In this document: positions 23,531 to 34,992 of the stretch, one piece after another
How positions within the stretch are numbered: the stretch's first letter is position 1
Layout of the letters: every line of letters begins with the position of its first letter
Source: Acrocarpospora pleiomorpha
Lineage (GTDB): Bacteria; Actinomycetota; Actinomycetes; Streptosporangiales; Streptosporangiaceae
DNA length: 34,992 bases
Direction: 5' to 3'
Assembly: GCF_009687885.1 (NCBI RefSeq)
Contig: NZ_BLAF01000075.1
Location: 1 to 34,992, forward strand
Translations under genes and position numbers: made by a program
Notes under the pieces: model-generated
What the model saw: only the letters and a program-made list of their open reading frames with translations
Told to the model about the DNA's origin: nothing
Database searches by the model: none

Positions 23531-24449
23531 CATGCGTGAGATTCCGAGAGTCGCCGTCGTCATCGTCACCTACAACAGCGCGAGCGTGCTGGGCGGCTGC
23601 CTGGCGTCGCTCCCCGACGGGGCCAAAGGCGTCGAACTGGCCGAGATCGTGGTGGCCGACAACGCCTCCACGGACGACTCGCTGGCGATCGCCGCGCTCG
23701 CCGAAATCCCGGTCACGCCGGTCCAGCTGGGCCGCAACGCCGGCTACGCGGCCGCGGTCAACGCCGGCATCGCCGCCCTGGACCTCGACACGCTCGACGC
23801 GGTGTACGTGCTGAACCCCGACTGCCGCCTGCCGCCCGAGTCGATCGCGCCGCTGGTCCGGGCGCTGGACCGGCCGGGGGTCGGCATCAGCGTCCCCAAG
23901 ATGGTCAACCCGGACGGGTCTCTGCAACCGTCGCTGCGCCGCATGCCGACCGTCGGCCGGGCCGTGATCGAGGCCGTCATCGGCGGCGGCCGGGCCGGGC
24001 GGATCGGCCGCCTGGGCGAGCTGATCACCGATCCCCGCGAGTACGCGAAGGCCGGCCCGGTGGTCTGGGCGACCGGGGCGGCCATGCTGATCTCGGTGCC
24101 CGCGATCCGGGCGGTCGGCCCGTGGGACGAGTCGTTCCTGCTCTACAGCGAGGAGACCGAGTTCGCGCTGCGCGCCGCCGACCTCGGCTGGAGCCTCTGG
24201 TACGAACCGGCCGCGCTCATCGAGCACATCGGCGGCGACTCCGGCGTCAACCCGACCCTGGCCGCGCTGCTGCTGGTCAACAAGGTGAAGTTGTTCCGCC
24301 GCAGGCGCGGCCCGCTGGCCGGGGCCGCCTACTACCTGGTCGTCCTGGCCGGGGAGTCGGTCCGGGCGCTGGCCGGCCGCCGGGTGTCGCAGAAGTCGGT
24401 GCTGTGGCTGCTGCGCCCGTCCCGGCGGCTGACCGCCCTGCCCGGGTGA
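23523..24449 (+). CDS. Glycosyltransferase family 2 (rhamnosyltransferase-like), copy 1
   Basis: 308 residues. GT-A fold motifs are VAVVIVTYNSASVL at the start, VVADNASTDDS, the GRNAGYAAAVNAG stretch, NPDC as the DXD-like metal site, and GPWDESFLLYSEETEF with WYEP and EHIGGDS near the end. This pattern is typical of WbbL-like rhamnosyl or related transferases that extend lipid-linked saccharides at the membrane. A start at GTG 23523 overlaps the deacetylase stop; ATG 23532 is an alternative. It is a close paralogue of the gene at 25607, sharing long stretches of nearly identical DNA. Confidence 0.92.
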   Translation: MADMREIPRVAVVIVTYNSASVLGGCLASLPDGAKGVELAEIVVADNASTDDSLAIAALAEIPVTPVQLGRNAGYAAAVNAGIAALDLDTLDAVYVLNPDCRLPPESIAPLVRALDRPGVGISVPKMVNPDGSLQPSLRRMPTVGRAVIEAVIGGGRAGRIGRLGELITDPREYAKAGPVVWATGAAMLISVPAIRAVGPWDESFLLYSEETEFALRAADLGWSLWYEPAALIEHIGGDSGVNPTLAALLLVNKVKLFRRRRGPLAGAAYYLVVLAGESVRALAGRRVSQKSVLWLLRPSRRLTALPG

Positions 24450-25504
24450 ACGCGATGACCGCCACGATGATCGCGTTCGACCGGCTGGGCGCCGCGGAAC
24501 TGGACGCCTGGCACGCGCTGCGCGCGAAGAACCCGCTGCTGGACAGCCCGTACTTCCATCCCGGGTTCGCGGCGGCGGTGCACGCGAGCGGGCGGCCGGT
24601 CACGGTGACGGTGCTCCGCGACGCCGGCGGCGAGGTGATCGCGCTGCTGGCCGGGCACCGGGACGGCGCGCTGCTGCGGCCGGTGGGCTGGCCCGGCGCC
24701 GACTTCCAGGGGCCGGTGCTGGCCCCGGGCACCGCCTTCGACCCCCGGCTGCTGCTCACCGGCGGCGTCCGCGCCTTCGCCTTCGACCACCTGCTGGACG
24801 GCCTGGCCGAGGCCGAGCCGTGGGTGCTGTCCCGGCGGCCGTCCCCGTTCCTGGACGTGACCGGCGGCCTGGACGGCTATCTGGGGCGGGCCTCCAAGTC
24901 CGGCAAGGACAACATGGGCCAGGCCCGCCGCCGGGCCGCGAAGGCGGGCCGGGAGCTGGGCGAGGTGCGTTTCGCCGCCGACGTGGTGGACGCGGCGGCG
25001 CTGGACCGGGTGATCGAGCTGAAGCGAGCTCAGTACCGGACGACCGGCGCGGCCGACTACTTCGCCGAGCCCGGCCGGGCCGAACTGCTGACCCGGCTCA
25101 TGCACACCAGGGACCCGGACTTCGCCGGGGTGCTGTCCACCCTGCACGCGGGCCCGACCCTGCTGGCCGCGCACTTCGGCCTGCGCTCCGGCGGTGTGCT
25201 GCACTGGTGGTTCCCGGTCTACGACCCGGCCTTCGGCCAACTGTCCCCCGGCTGGATGTTGCTGCGCGAGCTGGTGTCCGCCGCGCCCGCGCTCGGCGTG
25301 ACCAGGATCGACCTGGGCCGGGGGGACGACGAGTACAAGCGGCGGGCCAAGACCGGGGAGTGCCAGGTGGCCCAGGGCCTGGTCACCGGAAACCGGGTCC
25401 GGCTGCTGCTGCGCCGCGCGCAGGAATCGGCGCTGGCCACGGCGAAAACTTCGGCGGCCGGGCCCGCACTGCGCTATCTGGCGCGGCGTTTGCGAGGCCG
25501 TTAG
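24446..25504 (+). CDS. BioF2/CelD-like GNAT acyltransferase
   Basis: 352 residues. The N-terminus LDSPYFHPGFAAAVHASGRPV and the later AHFGLRSGGVLHWWFPVYDP, SPGWMLLRELV and GVTRIDLGRGDDEYKRRAKT match the GNAT-fold family variously called CelD/BcsL or BioF2-like. That family is common in exopolysaccharide loci, where it is thought to acylate sugars or add side groups. The GTG at 24446 overlaps the upstream stop (GTGA); ATG 24455 is an alternative three codons in. No signal peptide, so it is cytoplasmic. The gap of about 100 bases after it is the only break in the operon. Confidence 0.85.
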   Translation: MNAMTATMIAFDRLGAAELDAWHALRAKNPLLDSPYFHPGFAAAVHASGRPVTVTVLRDAGGEVIALLAGHRDGALLRPVGWPGADFQGPVLAPGTAFDPRLLLTGGVRAFAFDHLLDGLAEAEPWVLSRRPSPFLDVTGGLDGYLGRASKSGKDNMGQARRRAAKAGRELGEVRFAADVVDAAALDRVIELKRAQYRTTGAADYFAEPGRAELLTRLMHTRDPDFAGVLSTLHAGPTLLAAHFGLRSGGVLHWWFPVYDPAFGQLSPGWMLLRELVSAAPALGVTRIDLGRGDDEYKRRAKTGECQVAQGLVTGNRVRLLLRRAQESALATAKTSAAGPALRYLARRLRGR

Positions 25505-25606
25505 GCCGGTGCGTTGGTAACGTTCCAGAGTTAGTGCACGACATGAGTGGAGACGGGGGTTACGCGTGGGAAAGTCGCCCCTAGCCTGACGAAGGGCTCT
25601 AAATCG

Positions 25607-29007
<3,401 letters not shown>

Positions 29008-29011
<4 letters not shown>

Positions 29012-29835
29012 CCGAGGTCGCCGGTGTGGTCATCCCCGCGCACAACGAGGCGGCCGTGCTCGGCCGCACCCTGGCCCGGCTGCTGGCCGAGGCGGCTCCC
29101 GGGGAGTTGGATGTGGTGGTGGTGGCCAACGCCTGCACGGACGGCACCGCGGAGATCGCCAAGGACGCCGGGGCCAGGGTGATCGAGACCCCCGTCCCCG
29201 GCAAGACGCACGCGCTGCGCCTCGGCGACGCGGCCTGCCGCGTCTTCCCGCGCGTCTATCTGGACGCCGACGTCGAGCTGAGCACCGCCTCCGTGCGGGC
29301 CCTGGCCGCCGCGCTGGCCCGCCCCGGGGTGCTGGCCGCCGCGCCGATGCCCGTCTGGGAGCTGGCCGGGTCCGGATGGCTGGCCCGCCGGGTGCACCGC
29401 GTCCACGACCAGCTGATCGGCCCGCGCCGGGCCCTGGCCGGAGTCGGCGTGTACGCGTTGAGCGAGACCGGCCACAACCGGATCTTCCCGCTCCCCGACG
29501 TGATCGCCGACGACGAGCTGGTGCACCGCAGCTTCACCCCGGCGGAACGCGCGGTGGTCCCCGAGGCCCGATCGGTGATCCGCCCGGCCCGTACGGTGCG
29601 GGCCCACCTGAACCGCAGGGTCCGGGTCAGGCAGGGCAACCGGCAGCTCGCCGAGCTGGGCCTACCCGCCAGGGAAGGCCGGTTGGGGGTCCGCTCGCTG
29701 GTCGCGCTGGTGGGCCGGCGCGCGGTGAGCCCGCTGGACGCGGCCTGCTACCTGGCGGTCCTGGTCGCGGACCGCGCCCTCGCGGCCCGGCGACGTGGTG
29801 GCATAACCTGGGCCACGGACGCGAGCAGCCGATGA
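29008..29835 (+). CDS. Glycosyltransferase family 2, third copy
   Basis: 275 residues. GT-A motifs are VVIPAHNEAAVLGRTLARLL, VVVVANACTDGTAEIAKD and the DXD-type YLDADVELS. It differs from the other two GT2 proteins in the window and is of the dolichol-phosphate-mannose-synthase/WcaA-like type. The C-terminal half (RVHRVHDQLIGPRRALAGVGVYAL, HLNRRVRVRQGNRQL) is helical and ends near DAACYLAVLVADRALA, a short hydrophobic segment. ATGA overlaps tie it to genes on both sides. The acceptor sugar is unknown. Confidence 0.88.
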
Positions 29836-29858
29836 CACAGCCGACGAGAGGAACATCC

Positions 29859-30770
29859 ATGCCGGGGCGCCTCGGGCGAACCGTCGGAATGGCCGCCCTG
29901 ATGACCGTCTTCCTGGCGGCGGCCTGCACCTCCAGCCCGCGGCCACCGGGCGCCGAGCCGACCAGGTCCCCGTCACCGCCGTCGTCCCCTTCGCCCAGTC
30001 CTTCCGGCGGCTGCGGGCAGTATCCGACGCCGGCGTGCACGGGCGTGCCCAAGGGCACCAAGCTGACCAAGCTGAAACTGAACATGGACGGCGAGACGCT
30101 TCGGATCACCAAGCGCGGCACCAAGCTGGACGCGGTGCACGTGCCCGGCAACCTGCTGATCACGGCCAACGACGTGGAGATCACCAACAGCCGGATCGAC
30201 GGCCAGATCATGGGGATCTACGATGACAAGCGCTACTCGTTCACGGTCACGGACTCCACCGTCGGCTCACCGAACCGCTGCGACACCGCCCCCGGCATCC
30301 TGGACGCCAACTTCACCGCCACCCGCGTCCACATCCGCGGCCACGGCGACGGCTTCAGCGTCTCCGGCGACAACGTCACCATCACCGACTCCTACGTCCT
30401 ACTCTGCAGCAACCCCGGCGACCACTCCGACGGCATCCAAACCGTCGGCGCCAGCAAAAACCTCACCTTCCACCACAACACCGTCGACCAACGCAAAGCA
30501 CCCTCCCACACCGCCCCCGTCTTCCTCGTCGACGCCACCGAAGGCGTCGTCGTCACCGACAACCTCCTGATCGGCGGCACCTACACCCTCCAGGTCAGAA
30601 CCGCCCCCGGCGCGATCGCCAGGAACAACGCCGTGGTCAACGAGTCCTGGGACTTCGGCCCGGCCTCGATCGACTGCGGGAACACCACATGGGAAGACAA
30701 CAAGCTCGTCACCATCGACGACAACTACAACATCACCGCCGTCGTGGGCCCGCTGGAATGCCCCACCTGA
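29859..30770 (+). CDS. Secreted lipoprotein, right-handed parallel beta-helix 1
   Basis: 303 residues. Lipoprotein signal GMAALMTVFLAAAC (lipobox LAAAC), a Pro/Ser linker, then repeated beta-helix coils: LLITANDVEITNSRIDG, ATRVHIRGHGDGFSVSGDNVTITDS, KNLTFHHNTVDQ, GVVVTDNLLIGG, AIARNNAVVNE. The fold is that of pectate lyases, alginate epimerases/lyases and tail-spike depolymerases. The ATG at 29859 has GAGAGGAA five bases upstream; ATG 29832 is coupled to the previous stop but lies before the signal peptide. The stretch 30290-30560 uses markedly more C-ending and A-containing codons than its neighbours, hinting at recombination. Confidence 0.85.
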   Translation: MPGRLGRTVGMAALMTVFLAAACTSSPRPPGAEPTRSPSPPSSPSPSPSGGCGQYPTPACTGVPKGTKLTKLKLNMDGETLRITKRGTKLDAVHVPGNLLITANDVEITNSRIDGQIMGIYDDKRYSFTVTDSTVGSPNRCDTAPGILDANFTATRVHIRGHGDGFSVSGDNVTITDSYVLLCSNPGDHSDGIQTVGASKNLTFHHNTVDQRKAPSHTAPVFLVDATEGVVVTDNLLIGGTYTLQVRTAPGAIARNNAVVNESWDFGPASIDCGNTTWEDNKLVTIDDNYNITAVVGPLECPT

Positions 30771-31699
30771 CCGCCGCCCTCCTGGTCGCGGCGGCGCTGA
30801 CCGGCTGCGGCTCCGACGGCGGACGCTCCCTGGCCGACCCGCCCGCCGCCCCCAAACCGGCCGGGTCACCGGGGTCACCAGAGCCCGCCGCACGGTCGCA
30901 GGAAACGCCGCCCGCTCTGGCCGGCTACCCGAACGCGGACAGCACCGGCGTGCCCACGGGAACCCGGCTCACCGTCGTGACGGGCGACCAGACCATCAGC
31001 GCCGACAACCTGGTCATCACCGGCAAGGATTTCCACGGTTTCGTCACCGTCACCGGATCGAACGTCACCTTCCGCGACTGCGTCTTCCGGGGTCGCGCCA
31101 CCGACCGCAACGCGGCCCTGCTGGACACCGAACGCGGCCGGAACACCGTGGTCGTCTCCTCCGACTTCGCCCCCTCCCACCCGTCGGCCACCGTCGACGA
31201 TCTGTGGACCAAGAGCACCCGGATCTACCGGGCCGACATCCGGGGCGGCGTCGACGGCGTCAAAGCCAACAGCCACACCCTGATCCAGGACTCCTACATC
31301 CACGACCTGACCTGGTTCGACCGCGATCCGAACCAGAACGGCGGCCCCACCCACAACGACGGCGTGCAGTCCTTCGCCGGGGAACGCGACGTCACGCTGC
31401 GGCACAACACCATCGACATGTCCACCACCAAGCAGGCCAACGCCGCCCTGCAAACCTCGGCGCACGACACCCGGGTCCTGAACAACCTGCTGGACGGCGG
31501 CGCCTGCGTGCTGAACTTCGACCACACCGTGCTGAACGGCCCGCTGACCGGGATCGAGGTGGCCGGCAACCGGTTCGGGCGGCACTCCGCCTACGACTGC
31601 CCGATCCTGCTCAGCACCCGCTCGATCATGACCAGGAACGAGGGCAACGTCTGGGACGACACGGGCCGCCCTATTCCGCCCCCTGAGCGACACGACTGA
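30758..31699 (+). CDS. Secreted lipoprotein, right-handed parallel beta-helix 2
   Basis: 313 residues, paralogue of the gene before it. Lipobox LTGC after a short hydrophobic signal, a Pro/Ser/Ala linker, the shared entry motif NADSTGVPTGTRLTV (CTGVPKGTKLTKL in copy 1), and coils such as LVITGKDFHGFVTVTGSNVTFRDCVF, THNDGVQSFAGERDVTLRHNTIDM and DTRVLNNLLDGGACVL. ATG 30758 lies within the previous gene's last codons, so expression is coupled. The gene ends by running 29 bases into the convergent polymerase/ligase gene. Probable cell-surface polysaccharide binding, trimming or modifying role; no catalytic residues identified with confidence. Confidence 0.85.
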   Translation: MPHLTAALLVAAALTGCGSDGGRSLADPPAAPKPAGSPGSPEPAARSQETPPALAGYPNADSTGVPTGTRLTVVTGDQTISADNLVITGKDFHGFVTVTGSNVTFRDCVFRGRATDRNAALLDTERGRNTVVVSSDFAPSHPSATVDDLWTKSTRIYRADIRGGVDGVKANSHTLIQDSYIHDLTWFDRDPNQNGGPTHNDGVQSFAGERDVTLRHNTIDMSTTKQANAALQTSAHDTRVLNNLLDGGACVLNFDHTVLNGPLTGIEVAGNRFGRHSAYDCPILLSTRSIMTRNEGNVWDDTGRPIPPPERHD

Positions 31700-33044
31700 A
31701 CCCCCGGTGGGCCATCGCGGGCTCCGGCCCGCGCGCCATCGCCCTGCGGTCGTCCTCGACGATGCGCAGCAGCACGCAACAGGCCCCGACCATGACGAAC
31801 ATCAGGGATGTGATCTGCGGGAAGGCCAGCAGGTCGAAGGTGATCGCGCCGCCCAGCGGGACGATCGTGGCCGCGGCCAGGGTCAGGGCCAGGTTGCGGT
31901 CGCGTGGGTCGTGGCTGAGGTAGCGGGCCCTGACCGCTCCGTACACGCCGATCAGGACGAGCCCGACGAAGGCCGTGATGCCCAGCACGCCGGCCTCGAC
32001 CAGGGTGAGCAGATACTGGTTGTCGAAGACCTGGTGCTTGGGGGCGTACCAGGTGCCGATGCCGCGCCCGAACCAGGGGCTGCGCAGGAACTCCTCGATC
32101 GCGTTCGGGTAGTCGTGCACCCGGTAGCGGATGCTGTCGTCCCTGCCAATGTTGGTGAACAGGGTGTAAAAGGCCCCGAGCAGCCCGGGGAAGAGCACCT
32201 TCACCACGGCCAGGAAGAGCACGACGACGCCGAGAGACTGGAACCGGCGGCGGTTGGGCCAGCCGAGGAAGAGCACGAAGCCGACCGTGAGGACGGCCAG
32301 GACGCCGGACCTGGAGACCGCGAACATCAGGCCGGCCGCGATCACCGCGGCGGCGGCCCACCAACGCCGGGGCGACTCGCCGCGGTCCCGGGCGTGGAAG
32401 CCGTAGTGGATCGCGAACGGCAGGATCATCGCCATGATCACGCCGAACTCGATCGGATGTCCGGTGGTGGCCGGCACCCGCTGGATGCCCGACCGGGCTT
32501 CCACGGCTTGCACTTCCACGTCGTTGGAGCTGAGGATGGGCAACTTCATGAAGGCGGTGAGGTCGAACCCGAAGATCCATTGGATCGCTCCCACGACCGC
32601 CATCCCCACGCCGGCCACCACCAGGGCCTTCAGCACGAAGTCCAGCCGCTCCCGGCCGCGCACCGCGTCGCACATGCCCAGCGCGAGACCCAGGTTGGCC
32701 AGGGCCAGCACCAGCGAGTGGTCGGCCGAGTTCAGCTCGTCGCTGGGCAGGTAGCCGTAGGCGGCGTAGCCGTACAGGAAGAGGATGGCCAGCGCGTAGG
32801 CGAAGATGCCGCGCCGGACCGCGTTGCCGCCCTTGGCCATGCCGAGGGTGGTGGTCAGATGGGCGCACATCCACATCGTGAGGGTGAACAGGCCGAGCAC
32901 GTCGGACATGGTCAGCGACATGGGCAGGCCGCGCAGCACCAGCCGGGCGGGGGTCAGCAGCAGCACCAGCACGCAGACGCTCAGCAGGGTCGCGCCGTCG
33001 GCGCGCCGTTCGAACGTGGTGTCCAGCGAGGCGATCGTCGTCAT
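31671..33044 (-). CDS. O-antigen polymerase/ligase family membrane protein (Wzy/WaaL-like)
   Basis: 457 residues with about 10-12 hydrophobic helices: for example ATLLSVCVLVLLLT, GIFAYALAILFLYGYAAYGYL, RWWAAAAVIAAGLMF with SRSGVLAV, and LVEAGVLGITAFVGLVLIGVYGA near the end. The large extracytoplasmic loop RYRVHDYPNAIEEFLRSPWFGRGIGTWYAP with the FDNQYL segment is typical of the Wzy_C domain. Such proteins join lipid-linked repeat units into a polymer or transfer them to an acceptor. The ATG at 33044 overlaps the Wzz-like stop by four bases. Tail-to-tail overlap of 29 bases with the beta-helix gene suggests linked expression control. Confidence 0.88.
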   Translation of the reverse strand: MTTIASLDTTFERRADGATLLSVCVLVLLLTPARLVLRGLPMSLTMSDVLGLFTLTMWMCAHLTTTLGMAKGGNAVRRGIFAYALAILFLYGYAAYGYLPSDELNSADHSLVLALANLGLALGMCDAVRGRERLDFVLKALVVAGVGMAVVGAIQWIFGFDLTAFMKLPILSSNDVEVQAVEARSGIQRVPATTGHPIEFGVIMAMILPFAIHYGFHARDRGESPRRWWAAAAVIAAGLMFAVSRSGVLAVLTVGFVLFLGWPNRRRFQSLGVVVLFLAVVKVLFPGLLGAFYTLFTNIGRDDSIRYRVHDYPNAIEEFLRSPWFGRGIGTWYAPKHQVFDNQYLLTLVEAGVLGITAFVGLVLIGVYGAVRARYLSHDPRDRNLALTLAAATIVPLGGAITFDLLAFPQITSLMFVMVGACCVLLRIVEDDRRAMARGPEPAMAHRGFSRVAQGAE

Positions 33045-33763
33045 CCGGCCACACCGGAGGGCTGGGCGTCACGGGACTTCGCGGAGGCGGGACCGGGGTT
33101 CCGGACGGCCCGCCTGATGGCCCGGCGCACCAGGTAGCTTTCCAGCGCGAAGGAGGACCACAGGCTCAGCAGCGCGCCCACCCCGGCCGCCGCGGCGGCG
33201 GCCCTGGCCTGGCTGCCGTGCTCCGGCTGCGGCGTGGTCGGGGGCACCACGTCCATCGCGGTGAGGAAGGTCGCCCGCGGCGCGTCCACCTTGGTCTGCC
33301 TGTTCAGCAGCTCCACCCGGGTCCTGGCCAGCACCCGCGCCACCATGTCGCGGGCCCCCTCCGGGCTGTCGCTCTCCGCCTCCACGAACACGAAGGGACC
33401 GCTGGACATGCTCTCCGGGTTGGTGCTGCCGTTGGTGACCTTGTAGGAGGTCGGATCCCCCGGCGTGACCCCCAGCTCGGCCGCGATCTCCGGCGCCCCC
33501 ATGGCCTGGATCAGGATCGACGCGGTCATGTTCAGCCCGTAGTCGAAGTTGAGCAGCGGATTGATGATCGGATTCGGCAGTTTCGGGTTCGGCGGGACCG
33601 TTCCCCCGGTCTTCGGGATGCTCAGCACGATCACCCCGTTGGACAGGTACGTCGGCGGAATGCTGGTATACACCAGGCCCGCGCCGCCGACGCCGAGCAG
33701 CAACACGGGAAGGGCGACGTACCACCGCCTAAACAGGACGAGGACCGTCCCCCAGAAGTCCAT
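33041..33763 (-). CDS. Wzz/YveK-like chain-length determinant protein
   Basis: 240 residues. Two membrane segments bracket an extracytoplasmic domain: about 13-33 (WYVALPVLLLGVGGAGLVY) and about 188-205 (AAAAAAGVGALLSLWSSFAL). The start of the external domain (PPTYLSNGVIVLSIP) and the Pro-rich segment before the second helix (VVPPTTPQPEHGS) are typical of the family. No Walker A motif or tyrosine cluster follows, so there is no BY-kinase domain; a separate kinase may be elsewhere. The ATG at 33763 has GGAAGGA seven bases upstream. It works with the polymerase to set polysaccharide length. Confidence 0.85.
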   Translation of the reverse strand: MDFWGTVLVLFRRWYVALPVLLLGVGGAGLVYTSIPPTYLSNGVIVLSIPKTGGTVPPNPKLPNPIINPLLNFDYGLNMTASILIQAMGAPEIAAELGVTPGDPTSYKVTNGSTNPESMSSGPFVFVEAESDSPEGARDMVARVLARTRVELLNRQTKVDAPRATFLTAMDVVPPTTPQPEHGSQARAAAAAAGVGALLSLWSSFALESYLVRRAIRRAVRNPGPASAKSRDAQPSGVAG

Positions 33764-33815
33764 GTCATTTCCTTCCCCGAACCTTGACTGGCTATCGCCA
33801 TGGGATGCGGGTGGT

Positions 33816-33886
33816 GTTACGGCCATGCGTAACGAGTCAGATGTAGTGCCGATAGCTGATGAGGGGCCGCCCTAGGGGCGTAGCCT
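33816..33886 (+). promoter_or_regulatory. Divergent control region with palindrome and -10 candidate
   Basis: Inverted repeat GTTACG-GCCATG-CGTAAC at 33816-33833 (six-base perfect arms), then CGCCCTAGGGGCG near 33869-33879, then TAGCCT at 33881-33886 as a possible -10 for the gene at 33953. It lies between the divergent Wzz-like gene and the DUF6492-like gene, so it may control both. Nothing else is seen in the gap. Confidence 0.35.
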
Positions 33887-33952
33887 AGCCTTCCATCGCG
33901 GGAGATGTTCGATCAAGTCACCATATACGCAGAAGACGGGAGACCACCGGCC

Positions 33953-34819
33953 ATGACCGAGCTGGCCGTTGTCACGCCGACCTGGAAGCCCGACGGGGAG
34001 TTCTTCGCCGAGTTGCACCGGTCCGTGCTGGAGTTCACCTCCGACGACACCGTGCACCATGTGATCGTCCCGGCCGCCCACAAGAGCGCCTTCGCCCGGT
34101 ACGCGGGCCCGCGCTGCCGGATCTGGACGCACCCGGAGCTGATCCCGCGCCGCTACTGGCGGATGCCGGGCGGGGTGTGGCTGAATGCGGCGCGGCCGTG
34201 GCCCCCGGTCCGCGGCTGGGTGATGCAGCAGACCGCGAAGATCGCCGCCGCCGGGCTGATCGAGGCGGACGCCGTGCTGCTGGCCGACTCGGACGTGAGC
34301 CTGGTCCGGCCGGTCCACGTCAAGAATTTCCGCACGGACGGCGCGCTGTCGCTGTTCCGCAAGGAGAACGCGGTCCATGCGGACATGGCACGCCATGTGA
34401 TCTGGCATCGGGTCGCCCGGGAGCTGCTCGGCCTGCCGCCCGCGCCGCCCCCGCCGCTGACCGACTACGTGGACGCGCTGGTGTTCTGGGACCCGGCCGT
34501 GGTGCGCGGCATGCAGGCCAGGATCAGCGAGACCACCGGCCGGCCCTGGGTGGACGCCTTCAACTCCCAGCTGCACGTCTCAGAATTCATCGTGTACGGC
34601 GTCTACGCCGACGAAGTGCTCGGCCGCCGCCCCCCGGCCAGCCCAACCGTCTGCCACAGCAGCTACGACCGCTCGCCGATGGACCACGCGGCGGCCATGG
34701 CCTTCGCCGACCGCCTCGGCTCCGACGCGGTCGGGATGATGATCTCCTCGCACTCCGGCACGCCCCTGGAGATCCGCCAGGCGGCCGAACTCCGCTGCGT
34801 CCAGGTAGCCAGGGGATGA
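33953..34819 (+). CDS. DUF6492-like putative glycosyltransferase
   Basis: 288 residues. The N-terminal LAVVTPTWKPDGEFFAELHRSV strand-loop and the LLADSDVSLVRP segment (a DXD-type metal-binding site on a strand end) are those of a GT-A fold. The family name DUF6492 is from recollection of similar proteins in polysaccharide loci. Other recognisable parts are AHKSAFARY, PRRYWRMPGGVW, RGWVMQQTAKIAAA and HVSEFIVYGVYADEVLG. The upstream ATG at 33905 would add 16 residues not resembling the family start, so 33953 is preferred, with a leader of about 60 bases from the TAGCCT element. It probably adds a sugar to the same polymer. Confidence 0.75.
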   Translation: MTELAVVTPTWKPDGEFFAELHRSVLEFTSDDTVHHVIVPAAHKSAFARYAGPRCRIWTHPELIPRRYWRMPGGVWLNAARPWPPVRGWVMQQTAKIAAAGLIEADAVLLADSDVSLVRPVHVKNFRTDGALSLFRKENAVHADMARHVIWHRVARELLGLPPAPPPPLTDYVDALVFWDPAVVRGMQARISETTGRPWVDAFNSQLHVSEFIVYGVYADEVLGRRPPASPTVCHSSYDRSPMDHAAAMAFADRLGSDAVGMMISSHSGTPLEIRQAAELRCVQVARG

Positions 34820-34827
34820 GGCGGAAA

Positions 34828-34862
34828 GACGACCGGCCGGCTCAGGAGGGCCGGTGGTCGTC
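34828..34862. terminator. Hairpin between convergent gene ends
   Basis: GACGACCGGCC (34828-34838) can pair with GGCCGGTGGTCGTC (34849-34862), with a three-base bulge. It lies just after the stop at 34819 and overlaps the end of the minus-strand gene. Confidence 0.45.
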
Positions 34863-34992
34863 GGGGGAGTTGCCGTTCTGCGCGGCCCTGCCGCCCACCC
34901 CTGCCTCGTCCCCGTCGGAGGCCGCGTCCGACACGACCACCACCACGGTGTAGTCGTCGTTGTCGACGTGGACGGGGTCGTTGCGGACCAGG
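34842..34992 (-). CDS. C-terminal end of an unrecognised gene
   Basis: A minus-strand frame is open from the right edge to a TGA at 34842-34844, giving about 49 residues. Third codon positions are almost all G or C, as in the real genes here. Visible sequence includes LVRNDPVHVDNDDYTVVVVV and a Gly/Asp/Asn-rich tail ending DDHRPS. No family can be named from this piece; the beginning lies outside the window. Confidence 0.5.
   Translation of the reverse strand, partial: LVRNDPVHVDNDDYTVVVVVSDAASDGDEAGVGGRAAQNGNSPDDHRPS

Overview
The DNA is very GC-rich, with G/C-ending codons, many GTG starts, coupled ATGA/GTGA gene junctions and several leaderless genes. That points to a filamentous actinobacterium. 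Streptosporangiales-type is my guess; the exact genus cannot be read from the window.

Left part (1-4064): the tail of a GNAT acetyltransferase, a YajQ-family protein, a convergent ECF sigma factor divergent from a secreted beta-propeller protein, a flavin-type (PNPOx-like) oxidoreductase and an HtpX-like membrane metalloprotease.

Central part (4162-16808): a reduced respiratory complex I cluster on the minus strand, transcribed right to left as nuoA-B-C-H, then nuoI-J-K-L-M-N. nuoD, nuoE, nuoF and nuoG are absent, so the NADH-oxidising arm and the quinone-site partner NuoD must be supplied elsewhere or replaced. The cluster is split between nuoH and nuoI by three plus-strand genes (11442-14258). 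All three share the same N-terminal multi-pass membrane module; it is joined to a helix-hairpin-helix domain in two and to a Ser/Thr protein kinase in the third. Each has its own promoter of the form TATNNT-6 nt-start codon (leaderless mRNA). Several nuo spacers are expanded by tandem repeats (102, about 97, 18 and 115 bp), two of which copy the 3' end of the neighbouring gene.

Middle part (17328-22815): a lipoprotein polysaccharide deacetylase, then korAB (2-oxoacid:ferredoxin oxidoreductase). korAB is preceded by a 26-codon leader peptide of the RRHxDLC type and two hairpins, an attenuator-like layout not previously obvious for this locus. A terminator and a methyltransferase follow. korAB could make the reduced ferredoxin that a truncated complex I would use.

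Right part (22856-34992): an exopolysaccharide locus. A tightly coupled plus-strand operon encodes a NodB deacetylase, GT2, a BioF2/CelD-like acyltransferase, a second GT2, an AlgD-type GDP-mannose/UDP-glucose dehydrogenase, GT4, GT2 and two secreted parallel beta-helix lipoproteins. It converges with an O-antigen polymerase/ligase and a Wzz-like chain-length protein on the minus strand. A DUF6492-like glycosyltransferase-type gene follows. The set suggests a uronic-acid-containing surface polymer that is trimmed or modified outside the cell. No flippase or initiating phosphoglycosyltransferase is visible, so the locus probably continues to the right.
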